Of a stretch of 45,341 bases of DNA, positions 20,733 to 30,127 are shown one piece after another (position 1 is the stretch's first letter; each line of letters starts with the position of its first letter). This DNA is from Bacteroidales bacterium (lineage in GTDB: Bacteria > Bacteroidota > Bacteroidia > Bacteroidales > WCHB1-69): positions 1 through 45,341 of the forward strand of contig JAITUN010000083.1 in the NCBI GenBank assembly GCA_031286285.1, given 5' to 3'. The position numbers and the translations under genes were made by a program. A model generated the notes under the pieces. It made no database searches, was not told where the DNA came from, and saw only the letters and a program-made list of their open reading frames with translations.

Positions 20733-22078
20733 AGGTGTATTCCGATGTAGTTTTGCGGAGTAATCCTTCGCAACTCTTTTTTTATATCTTCTGTAACATT
20801 CAAACATTCAATAAAATCAAGAATAACTTTTTTGGTTATCTCTTTGCCTCTTGTGGCAAATTTTAGTGCTTCGTAGGGTTCAGGATAACCTTCTCTTCGT
20901 AAAATAGTTTGAATTCCTTCGGCAACCACCGCCCAATTGTTTTCCAAATCCTCATTAAGTTTTTCATTATTTAGAATGAGTTTATTGATGCCGTGCTGCA
21001 ACGCTAATAGCGCTATCATACTATGGGCAAGGGGTACACCGATATTGCGGGTTACCGTGCTGTCTGATAAATCGCGTTGCAACCGAGAAACGGGCAGTTT
21101 GGCGGAGAGCCCCTCAAACAGAGCGTTAGCAATACAGATATTGCCCTCTGCATTTTCAAAATCAATGGGATTCACTTTATGCGGCATTGCCGAAGAACCA
21201 ACCTCTTTTTCGCTTACTTTCTGCTTGAAGTAGTTCATGGAGATGTAGCTCCACACATCGCGGGCGAAGTCAAGCAGAATGGTGTTGATCCTTTTTAGGG
21301 TGTCAAAATAGGCTGCCATCATGTCGTAGTGTTCTATTTGTGTGGTGGTTCGCAAACGTTTTAATCCTAATTTATCTTCCAAGAATTTGTTTCCGAAAGT
21401 TACCCAGTCAATTTCGGGGAAAGCAACATGGTGGGCATTGAAATTGCCGATGGCGCCGCCGAATTTTCCACAAAACGGAATACTTTCAAACAATGCCAAC
21501 TGATTTTCAATTCTTTCATAAAACACAAACCATTCCTTTCCCATGGTAGTGGGAGAAGCAGGCTGTCCGTGTGTACGCGACAACATAGGAATTTGCATCC
21601 ATTCCATTGCGTATTTCCGTAAAAGTTGCTGTATATTTTCTATCTCCTCAAACCAAACATCCTGATGAAATGCTTTCATCAAATAGGGAATTGCAGTATT
21701 GTTAATATCTTGCGAGGTTAACCCGAAATGAATAAACTCTTTATATTCTGACAGATGCAAAGTGTCAAATCTCTCTTTTAGGAAATACTCAACTGCTTTC
21801 ACATCGTGGTTTGTAACGCTTTCAATTTGGATGATCTGGCGCGCATCCTCTTCGGAAAAGTGTTGATAAATAGCACGCAGTTCTTCAAAAACATTGTGAT
21901 TAATTTTTTTCAATTGGGGCAGTGGAATTTCGCACAACGCAATAAAGTACTCAATTTCTACGAATGTTCGTGTCCGAATCAGGGCAAACTCGGAAAAATA
22001 ATCGGATAGTGCAGAAATTTTTTTATAATACCTTCCATCTAAGGGTGAGATCGCTGTTAATCTGTTTACGGAGGACAT
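20729..22078 (-). CDS. purB: Adenylosuccinate lyase
   Basis: LTAISPLDGRYYKKI, FIHFGLTSQDINNTA, LSRTHGQPASPTTMGKE, signature GSSAMPHKVNPIDFENAEGN. Confidence 0.97.
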   Translation of the reverse strand: MSSVNRLTAISPLDGRYYKKISALSDYFSEFALIRTRTFVEIEYFIALCEIPLPQLKKINHNVFEELRAIYQHFSEEDARQIIQIESVTNHDVKAVEYFLKERFDTLHLSEYKEFIHFGLTSQDINNTAIPYLMKAFHQDVWFEEIENIQQLLRKYAMEWMQIPMLSRTHGQPASPTTMGKEWFVFYERIENQLALFESIPFCGKFGGAIGNFNAHHVAFPEIDWVTFGNKFLEDKLGLKRLRTTTQIEHYDMMAAYFDTLKRINTILLDFARDVWSYISMNYFKQKVSEKEVGSSAMPHKVNPIDFENAEGNICIANALFEGLSAKLPVSRLQRDLSDSTVTRNIGVPLAHSMIALLALQHGINKLILNNEKLNEDLENNWAVVAEGIQTILRREGYPEPYEALKFATRGKEITKKVILDFIECLNVTEDIKKELRRITPQNYIGIHL

Positions 22079-22120
22079 AGTTTATGATTTTGGATTGACA
22101 AAGAAACATTTTTTCAAATG

Positions 22121-22158
22121 AAAAAAGGCTGTTTCTATTTTAGAAAAACAGCCCTTTT
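22121..22158 (-). terminator. Rho-independent terminator downstream of tRNA-Arg
   Basis: Inverted repeat AAAAGGCTGTTTCTA...TAGAAAAACAGCCCTTTT with flanking A/T tracts. Confidence 0.75.
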
Positions 22159-22159
22159 G

Positions 22160-22233
22160 TGATTCCGGCAGGATTCAAACCTGCAACCTTCTGATCCGTA
22201 GTCAGATACTCTATTCAGTTGAGCTACGGAACC
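22160..22233 (-). tRNA. tRNA-Arg (anticodon ACG)
   Basis: Reverse complement GGTTCCG...CGGAATC-A; anticodon arm TCTGACTACGGATCAGA; T-arm GCAGGTTTGAATCCTGC. Confidence 0.95.
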
Positions 22234-22326
22234 GTTTTGGGACGGCGAAAATAGGATTTTTTTTGAATATTATCTTGTTTATAAAAAAATCATTTACGCT
22301 TGAGGGGAGATTTATTCTTAATCATT

Positions 22327-23964
22327 CTAGTACATTCCGGGCATTCCTCCTCCCATTCCTCCTCCCATTGGGGCAGGTGGAGTTTCTTCCTTAATTTCAG
22401 AAAGGACACACTCTGTAGTGAGTAACATTCCGGCTATTGAAGCGGCATTTTCTAATGCAACGCGGGCTACTTTGGTTGGATCGATTACGCCGGCTAAGAT
22501 CATATCTTCATACACATCAGTGCGGGCATTGTAGCCAATTTTTCCTTTAGCATCTTTCACGGCATTAACTACCACCGATCCTTCTTTTCCTGCATTTTCA
22601 ACAATTTGGCGAAGCGGCTCTTCTAAAGCGCGTTTAATAATTTCTATTCCAATTTGTTGATCTTCGTTTTCAGTTTTCAGCTTCGAGAGGGCATCAATAG
22701 CGCACAGATAGGCAACGCCGCCGCCGGGGATGATTCCTTCTTCAATGGCAGCACGAGTAGCATGCAATGCATCGTCGAAGCGGTCTTTTTTCTCTTTCAT
22801 TTCCACTTCCGAAGCGGCGCCCACATAAATAACTGCAACCCCACCGGCTAATTTTGCCAAACGTTCCTGCAATTTTTCCCGATCATAATCCGATTTTGTT
22901 TTTTCAATTTGTGATTTAATCTGCATAACACGGTCGGCAATATCTTTTTTTGCTCCTTTACCACTTACAATGGTGGTGTTTTCTTTGTCCACTGTAATTT
23001 TTTCGGCAGAACCAAGCATATCTAACTGCGCATCTTCCAACTTGAATCCTTTTTCTTCGGTAATTACCAAACCGCCGGTTAAGATGGCAATATCTTCCAA
23101 CATCTCTTTTCTTCTGTCGCCAAAGCCGGGAGCTTTCACGGCAACAATTTTCAATCCGGCACGAAGTCTATTTACTACTAAGGTAGCTAATGCTTCACTT
23201 TCCAAGTCTTCCGCAATAATTAACAAAGGACGGCCTGTTTGTACTACTTTTTCCAAAATAGGCAGAAACTCTTTCATGTTGCTCATTTTTTTGTCGTAGA
23301 TCAAGATGAAAGGATTTTCATACACAGCTTCCATTTTTTCAGCATCGGTAACAAAATAGGGAGAGATGTAGCCTCTATCAAATTGCATACCTTCCACTAC
23401 TTTCACTTCGGTTTCGGTACCTTTTGCCTCTTCGATAGTTATAACGCCTTCTTTTTTAACTTTTTGCATAGCTTCGGCTATCACTTTACCAACGAAAGCA
23501 TCGTTATTTGCAGAAACAGAAGCAACCTGTTCAATTTTTTCGTGGTTGTCGCCAATAGTTTGGGATTGTTTTTTCAGATGTTGTACTACTGCATTCACTG
23601 CGATGTCAATACCGCGTTTTAGATCCATAGGATTAGCGCCTGCGGTAACATTTTTCAATCCGGTATTAAAAATAGCTTGTGCTAATAATGTGGCTGTAGT
23701 TGTGCCATCGCCGGCTTGGTCGTTGGTTTTAGAAGCCACTTCTTTCACCATTTGTGCGCCCATATTTTCGATAGGCTCGCTCAGTTCAATTTCTTTGGCT
23801 ACGGTAACGCCATCTTTCGTAATTTGCGGCGCACCGAATTTTTTGTCAATAATTACATTTCTACCTTTGGGGCCTAAGGTAACTTTCACTGCATTGGTTA
23901 ATGCATCCACGCCTTTTTTTAATCCTTCGCGTGCTTCCCATTCATATACAATTTTCTTTGCCAT
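22327..23964 (-). CDS. groL: 60 kDa chaperonin GroEL
   Basis: [59 protein letters not shown]-terminal tail. Confidence 0.99.
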   Translation of the reverse strand: MAKKIVYEWEAREGLKKGVDALTNAVKVTLGPKGRNVIIDKKFGAPQITKDGVTVAKEIELSEPIENMGAQMVKEVASKTNDQAGDGTTTATLLAQAIFNTGLKNVTAGANPMDLKRGIDIAVNAVVQHLKKQSQTIGDNHEKIEQVASVSANNDAFVGKVIAEAMQKVKKEGVITIEEAKGTETEVKVVEGMQFDRGYISPYFVTDAEKMEAVYENPFILIYDKKMSNMKEFLPILEKVVQTGRPLLIIAEDLESEALATLVVNRLRAGLKIVAVKAPGFGDRRKEMLEDIAILTGGLVITEEKGFKLEDAQLDMLGSAEKITVDKENTTIVSGKGAKKDIADRVMQIKSQIEKTKSDYDREKLQERLAKLAGGVAVIYVGAASEVEMKEKKDRFDDALHATRAAIEEGIIPGGGVAYLCAIDALSKLKTENEDQQIGIEIIKRALEEPLRQIVENAGKEGSVVVNAVKDAKGKIGYNARTDVYEDMILAGVIDPTKVARVALENAASIAGMLLTTECVLSEIKEETPPAPMGGGMGGGMPGMY

Positions 23965-23977
23965 AACAATTTTTTTA

Positions 23978-24072
23978 TTTAAAGATTTAATTTTTTAAAG
24001 ATTTGATTTAGTTACAAGTTACAAGTTACAAGTTACTTTTCTTCTAACTTCTAGCTTCTAACTTCTAACTTC
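23978..24072. repeat. Short tandem/direct repeats filling the groES-groEL spacer (TTTAAAGATTT x2, AAGTTAC x4, CTTCTAA x4-5)
   Basis: AGTTAC-AAGTTAC-AAGTTAC-AAGTTAC (24011-24037), then CTTCTAA-CTTCTAG-CTTCTAA-CTTCTAA-CTTCTT (24042-24074). Confidence 0.9.
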
Positions 24073-24348
24073 TTAAACAATAGCATAAATATCACTTTCT
24101 TTCATAATCAGATAGTTTTCACCATCTAGTTGAAGTTCTGTGCCTGAGTATTTTCCGTAGAGTACGGTGTCGCCGGCTTTTACGGTCATGGGTTCATCTT
24201 TTTTTCCGGGGCCCACGGCGATAACGGTTCCTTTTTGAGGTTTCTCTTTAGCGGTGTCGGGGATAATGATTCCTCCGGCTGTTTTTTGTTCAGCTTCTGC
24301 GGGCGAAACTAAAACTCTGTCTGATAGCGGTTTAATTTGTACTTTCAT
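24073..24348 (-). CDS. groS: 10 kDa co-chaperonin GroES
   Basis: [55 protein letters not shown]. Confidence 0.99.
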   Translation of the reverse strand: MKVQIKPLSDRVLVSPAEAEQKTAGGIIIPDTAKEKPQKGTVIAVGPGKKDEPMTVKAGDTVLYGKYSGTELQLDGENYLIMKESDIYAIV

Positions 24349-24401
24349 AAGAATAATTTATTAATAGATTTAATATAAAAACGATTAAACAAAAATTTTG
24401 C

Positions 24402-24425
24402 GCAAATATTGTGCAAATAGTGTGC
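24402..24425 (-). promoter_or_regulatory. 11-bp direct repeat in the groESL upstream region carrying two TATTTGC cores
   Basis: GCAAATATTGT-GCAAATAGTGT-GC; the reverse strand reads ACTATTTGCACAATATTTGCGC. Confidence 0.4.
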
Positions 24426-24433
24426 CAAAAAAA

Positions 24434-27400
24434 CTATTCTATCAATTTCTCTAATTTTTCTTTTGCAACTTTTATTAAATCCTCTCCATCATAGTTATCA
24501 ATAATACTTTGATAAGTATTTCGAGCTTGAAAAATTTTACCATTGGCGACATACCAGTCACCGTATAAAATGTAAGTGGACGCTATCCAATATTCACCGA
24601 AAAAGTTTCCATTGATAATTTTCAGAATTATTCTTTCAGCTTCCTGGAAGTTGTTTTGTTTTAGTTCAATATATGCAAGGTTGTAGGCAGCTTCTGTGCT
24701 GTTTTCATTTGCTGGTGTATCAGCTAAGACAGAAAAATGTTTTTTGGCTGTAGAGAGGTCGTTCAAAGCCATCGCAGCGCGACCTGCAAAAACATAGGCA
24801 TCATTTTTCACTTCGCGCTGAGCTTGTGATGCCCCTATAATATATTCAGCGCTGTTTTTTGCTTCACTAAATTTCTGCAATGCGTAACCGGAGCGCATTA
24901 TTCCGTTGTTTGCTAAAATCCGGTTATTTTCATTAGAAGCAATTTCCAATAGTTGCGAAAAATAGCTAAAGGCTTTTTGATTATTATTTCTGTTATAATG
25001 AATAAGTCCTGCTTTTCGTAGTGCAGTTTCGTTGTTTTCAGTTAAATAGTTTGCAATAAGCATTTCGTAACCAACCAGCGCCTCATCCATACGATTTTTC
25101 TCATAATCATATTCAGCCTTGTAAAAGAGTGCATTTGGAACAAACATTCCTTTTGGGAACTGGTGAAGATAATCGGAAAAACCTTTATAAGCAGCATCCA
25201 ATTCTCCTCTTAAGAATTTGTTTTCAGCAGATTTATAGCTTACAGAGTCTTGACGAGAGGTCGCAAATGTAATATTTTTTGATTTTGCATACTCATAAAA
25301 AACGGCTGGAGTTCCCAGCTCAGCATAAATTGTTTCGAGATTCACTAAAGCATCTTTTGCTTCCTGTGATTCAGAATAATTATCCAACACATACTTGAAT
25401 GTATTGATAGCAATATCAATCTCATTATTATTCCAATAGGCTTGTGCCAATTTGTTTCGGGCTTGCCGAACCAGTCCGTTTTTAGGATATGAATTGATAA
25501 AGTTCTGATAGGCATCTATTGCTCTTTTATATTGATTTAGTGCATGATAAGTTGACGCTAATTCAAATTCGGCTTCCATTTTGAATCCTGTGTTAGGATA
25601 CTTTAGGAGCAGGTTGCATAAAGTTGTTTCTTTTTTTGTTAATTCTTTTTGATAGCCTTGTAACACAGCTATTTGAAATAACGCATAATCGGAGTTGGGT
25701 TGCTCCAATTTAGCACATTTATCATAATTTGAAATAGCCTGAGTAAGTTTTTTTTGCATAAACTGACAATCTGCCAAGCGTAGGTATGTATCAGAGATTA
25801 ATTCACTATCATTCAATTTAAATGCAAGAAAATCTGTAAAAGCTTTTTCAGCTTCTCCATATTTTTGATTTCGCATCAAAGCATAACCTAATCCGTAAAA
25901 AGAAAGTCGGTAATTATCATCTTTACGGGTTTCATTATTTTTTTGGAAAAACTTGTAAGCTTGAGCAGCTTCAGCAAATTGAAGATTTTTAAATAGCGCT
26001 TCAGCTTTCCAAAACATAGCCAATCCTTCTGTCTCATTATCCAAATTGTATTGTAAAGACTTATCAAAACTCTTTACAGCTGCGCCATAATCTTTGTTAT
26101 TTATCAACTCTAAACCTCTAAGGAAAGTACACCGCTGATAAGATTTTAAAAGTGCAGGACTTTTATGTTGAATCTTTTCTAAAGAATTTATCGCTCCCTG
26201 GTAATTTTTTGTAGACATATAGATCTTTGAAAGATAATCTTGTACTTCGTCACTATGCAATGAGTTTGGGTATTCATTCATATATTGTTCCAAGGCTTTT
26301 ATTGCCTGATTAAAAGGGGAAGATGATTTTTCAAATTGCAATTTGGCATAGTTAAAGAGAGCATCTTCTTTTATATTAGGAAGGAAATCCATTTTATATG
26401 CTTCATAAAAGGCTTGAGAAGCCAAGTTCCATTCTTCCATTTTAATATAACAATCTCCTATAATGTAGTAGGCATTTTGTGCAATATCTTCTTGAATTGC
26501 TGTAGATTTTGAGAGATAATCTACTGTATTTCGGTAGTTGTTGATATAATAATTTGCCAATCCGGCAGCATAGAAATCTGTGCGATCAATTTTATCTTTT
26601 GTTTTGGTAAAAAAAAGTTGAAAATATTGGTCAGCATTTTCATATTCTTTTTGTTCAAAATAGGCCAGCGCCAAGCAGCGTGAAATATCGACTTTATTTT
26701 TTTCTTTTGCTTTCTCATACAATGGTAATCCTTTATTAATCACCTCGGAATAGTTCTTTTGCAAGAGATAGATTTGAACCATGTAATAAGCAATAACATC
26801 TTGAAATTCAGGATCATTTTGTACAACCTGAAACCCTTCCAATGCATTCTGATACTCTTTCTCTTGAAAGGCGATGAATGCCAAATAATAAGTTGCCCTA
26901 TTTTTGTAGGGGTTCTCCATTTCACTTGCTATTTTTAACAACTGACGGGCTTCATTAAATTTATTAAGTTCAAAATAGGAATATCCTTTTTTGTAGGAGT
27001 ATTCTGCACGAATCTCTTTATTAATGTTTTTTTCTTCAACAAGATCCAAACTCTCAATTACTTTTTTGTAATTTTTTTTAATAAAATAAAACTTTCCTAA
27101 AGCGAAATATGCTTGCGGAACTTGTGCGCTTACAGGAAACTTTACTATGAAATTATTCAGCAAAAAAATGGCATCATCATTGAAAAGATTTGAGGCACAT
27201 AGTGCCATGTAGAAATAGGAATCAGTTTTTAAATCTTGTTGTTTATCTGTAGTATTCTCAAACACCCACTTAAAATATTGTTGAGCAGACCCATATTTCT
27301 CTTTTTGATACAATTCCATAGCATTATCAAATTCGAATTTTGGAGAATCAAAGACTACTGCCTTTTGCGCTAGTAGCTTTGTTGTAAACAAAAATAGAAC

Positions 27401-27442
27401 AATACAAAATCCTATTTTCTTTCTATAAACACCTATTTTCAT
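24434..27442 (-). CDS. Large tetratricopeptide-repeat protein, secreted/periplasmic
   Basis: Signal-peptide-like N-terminus; many TPR helix pairs (e.g. 'PQAYFALGKFYFIKKNYKKVIESLD', 'KMEAEFELASTYHALNQYKRAIDAYQNFINSYP'). Confidence 0.9.
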   Translation of the reverse strand: MKIGVYRKKIGFCIVLFLFTTKLLAQKAVVFDSPKFEFDNAMELYQKEKYGSAQQYFKWVFENTTDKQQDLKTDSYFYMALCASNLFNDDAIFLLNNFIVKFPVSAQVPQAYFALGKFYFIKKNYKKVIESLDLVEEKNINKEIRAEYSYKKGYSYFELNKFNEARQLLKIASEMENPYKNRATYYLAFIAFQEKEYQNALEGFQVVQNDPEFQDVIAYYMVQIYLLQKNYSEVINKGLPLYEKAKEKNKVDISRCLALAYFEQKEYENADQYFQLFFTKTKDKIDRTDFYAAGLANYYINNYRNTVDYLSKSTAIQEDIAQNAYYIIGDCYIKMEEWNLASQAFYEAYKMDFLPNIKEDALFNYAKLQFEKSSSPFNQAIKALEQYMNEYPNSLHSDEVQDYLSKIYMSTKNYQGAINSLEKIQHKSPALLKSYQRCTFLRGLELINNKDYGAAVKSFDKSLQYNLDNETEGLAMFWKAEALFKNLQFAEAAQAYKFFQKNNETRKDDNYRLSFYGLGYALMRNQKYGEAEKAFTDFLAFKLNDSELISDTYLRLADCQFMQKKLTQAISNYDKCAKLEQPNSDYALFQIAVLQGYQKELTKKETTLCNLLLKYPNTGFKMEAEFELASTYHALNQYKRAIDAYQNFINSYPKNGLVRQARNKLAQAYWNNNEIDIAINTFKYVLDNYSESQEAKDALVNLETIYAELGTPAVFYEYAKSKNITFATSRQDSVSYKSAENKFLRGELDAAYKGFSDYLHQFPKGMFVPNALFYKAEYDYEKNRMDEALVGYEMLIANYLTENNETALRKAGLIHYNRNNNQKAFSYFSQLLEIASNENNRILANNGIMRSGYALQKFSEAKNSAEYIIGASQAQREVKNDAYVFAGRAAMALNDLSTAKKHFSVLADTPANENSTEAAYNLAYIELKQNNFQEAERIILKIINGNFFGEYWIASTYILYGDWYVANGKIFQARNTYQSIIDNYDGEDLIKVAKEKLEKLIE

Positions 27443-27562
27443 TTAAAAAATTTTTACGATACAAATAACGAAGAAAAGAGAGTTTTTCTTGTATGAACCA
27501 CTAATAAAAGTTTGAGCCTACAGTTTCGTATATTATGATAATTCCTTTTTGTGAAAAAAAAC

Positions 27563-28435
27563 TTATTGATAGAATAATTTGATAACTTGTTCAGAATATG
27601 TTTTAGAGATTGGCAAATCAGGCAAATCCATATAATCTAAATCTAAAAAGATACCCTCTTTATCTTTGCGTAATACTTTCACTTTGTTAATATTCACAAT
27701 ATAAGAGCGGTGACATCTTGCTAAAGGATAATCTATATAGCTTTCTTCAATACTTTTCAAACTTCTTCTGAGTAGGAAACGCGCAATTTTACCTTTATTT
27801 TCGTAATAAATATTCACATAATTATCTGAAGACTCAATATAGTAAAGATTATTAAATTTGATGGACAAACGTAATGTACCTTTGTCATCATTAAAATGTA
27901 TCAGATTAAGTTTGTCTGGTTGGATAGCAAAATAATTTTCTTCCTCAATGTACTTTGACATTTGCACCAACCGAGCCAAGTGTAGTTTTTTGTCTTGCAA
28001 TGACAGATATAGCCACGAAACTGTGTAAGGCAAGAAAAGGATGAGTGAAACATAGAGCATTATGATGGGAGCAATTGAAAAAAAATCTGGAGCATCTTTC
28101 ACTTCTATTTTAACCATTAATGCATACATTACTGACATCAAAATAATCTCTCCTATGATCCAAATAGAATATGTAAAGTAGGTTAAATAAATTCTATTTT
28201 TCAACAAGAACATTATAAATCTACTCATAATCAGTATTATAATTCCACACGAGACCAAAAGTAATGTAGTAAAGAAAATTTGTGTTTGAGATAATTGTTT
28301 GCTACTTTCCAGCCATGAAATAGAATTAAAAGGATGATAGATATTCAAAAATAAAATAGTGAAGAAAAAAACGAAAATCATCCAAAGGATAGTGTTCCTT
28401 TTGCTTAATAAAAAAGGGGGGATTTTACGCTGCAT
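27563..28435 (-). CDS. Membrane-anchored LytTR-domain DNA-binding protein
   Basis: About four N-terminal TM segments, then LytTR-type 'NLYYIESSDNYVNIYYENKGKIARFLLRRSLKSIEE...LARCHRSYIVNINKVKVL'. Confidence 0.85.
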   Translation of the reverse strand: MQRKIPPFLLSKRNTILWMIFVFFFTILFLNIYHPFNSISWLESSKQLSQTQIFFTTLLLVSCGIIILIMSRFIMFLLKNRIYLTYFTYSIWIIGEIILMSVMYALMVKIEVKDAPDFFSIAPIIMLYVSLILFLPYTVSWLYLSLQDKKLHLARLVQMSKYIEEENYFAIQPDKLNLIHFNDDKGTLRLSIKFNNLYYIESSDNYVNIYYENKGKIARFLLRRSLKSIEESYIDYPLARCHRSYIVNINKVKVLRKDKEGIFLDLDYMDLPDLPISKTYSEQVIKLFYQ

Positions 28436-30092
28436 ATTTCTGCTTTTTTGAGGCGCAAATATCTTTTAATTTTTTAAATAGAAACAGCACTGCAATTCCT
28501 ATCATTATTCTTGCTAAAAAGTCTCCATATTTTACATAGAAAGTAATCTCATTGTTAGGATAAACTATTTGTGATATGGCTTTCCGTGTTTCATATTTTG
28601 TTCTTTGTGAAGCATTTCCGAGTGGGTCAAAGAAGCCGGATATTCCTGAGTTAGCAGCACGTATAATATAACGGCGCGTTTCTATGGCACGCAAAGCACT
28701 CATTTCAAAATGTTGTTTATAGCCTGGAGAATCTCCCCACCAGGAATCGTTAGTAATGACACACATCAGTTGGGCCCCGTTTTTTACAAATTTGGAAAAA
28801 AGCTCTCCAAAAATAGATTCATAGCAAATAGGGACGCCTATTTTTACAGTCCCTTGTTTTGTAATTGAATTAAATACTCTTTGTATGGAATCCGTTCCTA
28901 GCGATCCACTAATACCTCCTAAATCAATAGCTATATTTTCAAGAAATCCAAAAATTTTAGGATAAGGCATCTTCTCCACACCGGGGACCAGTCTGCTTTT
29001 CCGATACATTTGAAGCGTATCGGTTCTGTACAAACCTGATGTATTATAATATTCTGCACGATCACTTTTAGATGTTTTGTTAGAAGCAGATAAAATTTTA
29101 TTGTCAAAATTTACTGTGGACAAACCCAAAACGATGTTAAGGTTTGGATAATAATGGAGCAAGCTATCGAACAGCATAAATTCGGGGTGTGGATAAATAT
29201 CCATATTATAAAGATGCTCCTCATTTATAGTTTGCGACAAAGCCGATTCTGAACAAACAAGAAGTTCTGTATTTGAACTAAGCTTTGACAAAGCAACTTC
29301 AAGAATTAACTCCGCTAATTCTAAATTTGTCTTTACATATTGTTCATTCCAAGGGTCAATATTTTGTTGCACTACCACTGCTTCAATAGCTATTTGTTGC
29401 TTAATGGTATACGTTTTATATATTATAAATGAAATGATTATGGGTGCAGTTATTGTGATTATTAGTGTTATAAAAATTTTATTAGCGCCCAAATGGCGCA
29501 GAAATGACAAGATTGGCACAGATTTTTTTGTAAAAAAGATTTGTTTGAATTTTTGTAAAATATCATAACATAGAAAATTCACTACCAACACCCAAATAGT
29601 TCCACCAAAGGCGCCTGTGTATTCATACCATTGTACTATTTTGGGATGAGTGGCAAACACATTTCCAATATTGAGCCAAGGCCAATTGATTTGCCAGTTT
29701 AGATGTAGAAATTCCCAAGAACACCAAAACGCTATGAAAGCCAATACGGTAGAAAATTTTGGAAGCCGTGAGTTTTTAACCCAATGCCATACACCGAACA
29801 CACAACTCATAAAAAAAGAGTTTAACCCAATGGCTGCTATAGCGCCAGCAATAGTACAATTCCAAATCCACCAAGTTACTCCAATATTCCAAATCAGAAA
29901 TGCAGGAAAAGAGAACCAAATTCCTTGCCAAAAAGAAAATCCCTTATTTTTTTCAATTAATCTATCACTCAAAACGAAGAGCGGTACGAAAGCAAAAAAA
30001 ATAAGATAAGTGAAACCATAGGGATACCACGATAGCCACAATAGTACTCCTGAAATGAGAGAGAAAAAGATTTTATTTTTTTGTTGTAACAT
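28425..30092 (-). CDS. lnt: Apolipoprotein N-acyltransferase
   Basis: Polytopic N-terminus plus nitrilase domain with Glu (LLVCSESALS), Lys (YRKSRLVPGVEKMPY) and Cys (GVPICYESIFGELF) motifs. Confidence 0.93.
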   Translation of the reverse strand: MLQQKNKIFFSLISGVLLWLSWYPYGFTYLIFFAFVPLFVLSDRLIEKNKGFSFWQGIWFSFPAFLIWNIGVTWWIWNCTIAGAIAAIGLNSFFMSCVFGVWHWVKNSRLPKFSTVLAFIAFWCSWEFLHLNWQINWPWLNIGNVFATHPKIVQWYEYTGAFGGTIWVLVVNFLCYDILQKFKQIFFTKKSVPILSFLRHLGANKIFITLIITITAPIIISFIIYKTYTIKQQIAIEAVVVQQNIDPWNEQYVKTNLELAELILEVALSKLSSNTELLVCSESALSQTINEEHLYNMDIYPHPEFMLFDSLLHYYPNLNIVLGLSTVNFDNKILSASNKTSKSDRAEYYNTSGLYRTDTLQMYRKSRLVPGVEKMPYPKIFGFLENIAIDLGGISGSLGTDSIQRVFNSITKQGTVKIGVPICYESIFGELFSKFVKNGAQLMCVITNDSWWGDSPGYKQHFEMSALRAIETRRYIIRAANSGISGFFDPLGNASQRTKYETRKAISQIVYPNNEITFYVKYGDFLARIMIGIAVLFLFKKLKDICASKKQKYAA

Positions 30093-30127
30093 AAAAAACT
30101 ATTTCATTCTTTAATTATTAACATCTA

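Noticed and set aside
22970-23998. Plus-strand ORFs of 109-150 aa antisense to groL
   Set aside because: Shadow ORFs opposite a highly conserved gene.
24011-24072. Possible CRISPR array
   Set aside because: Units are 7 bp and contiguous without unique spacers, so this is simple tandem repetition.
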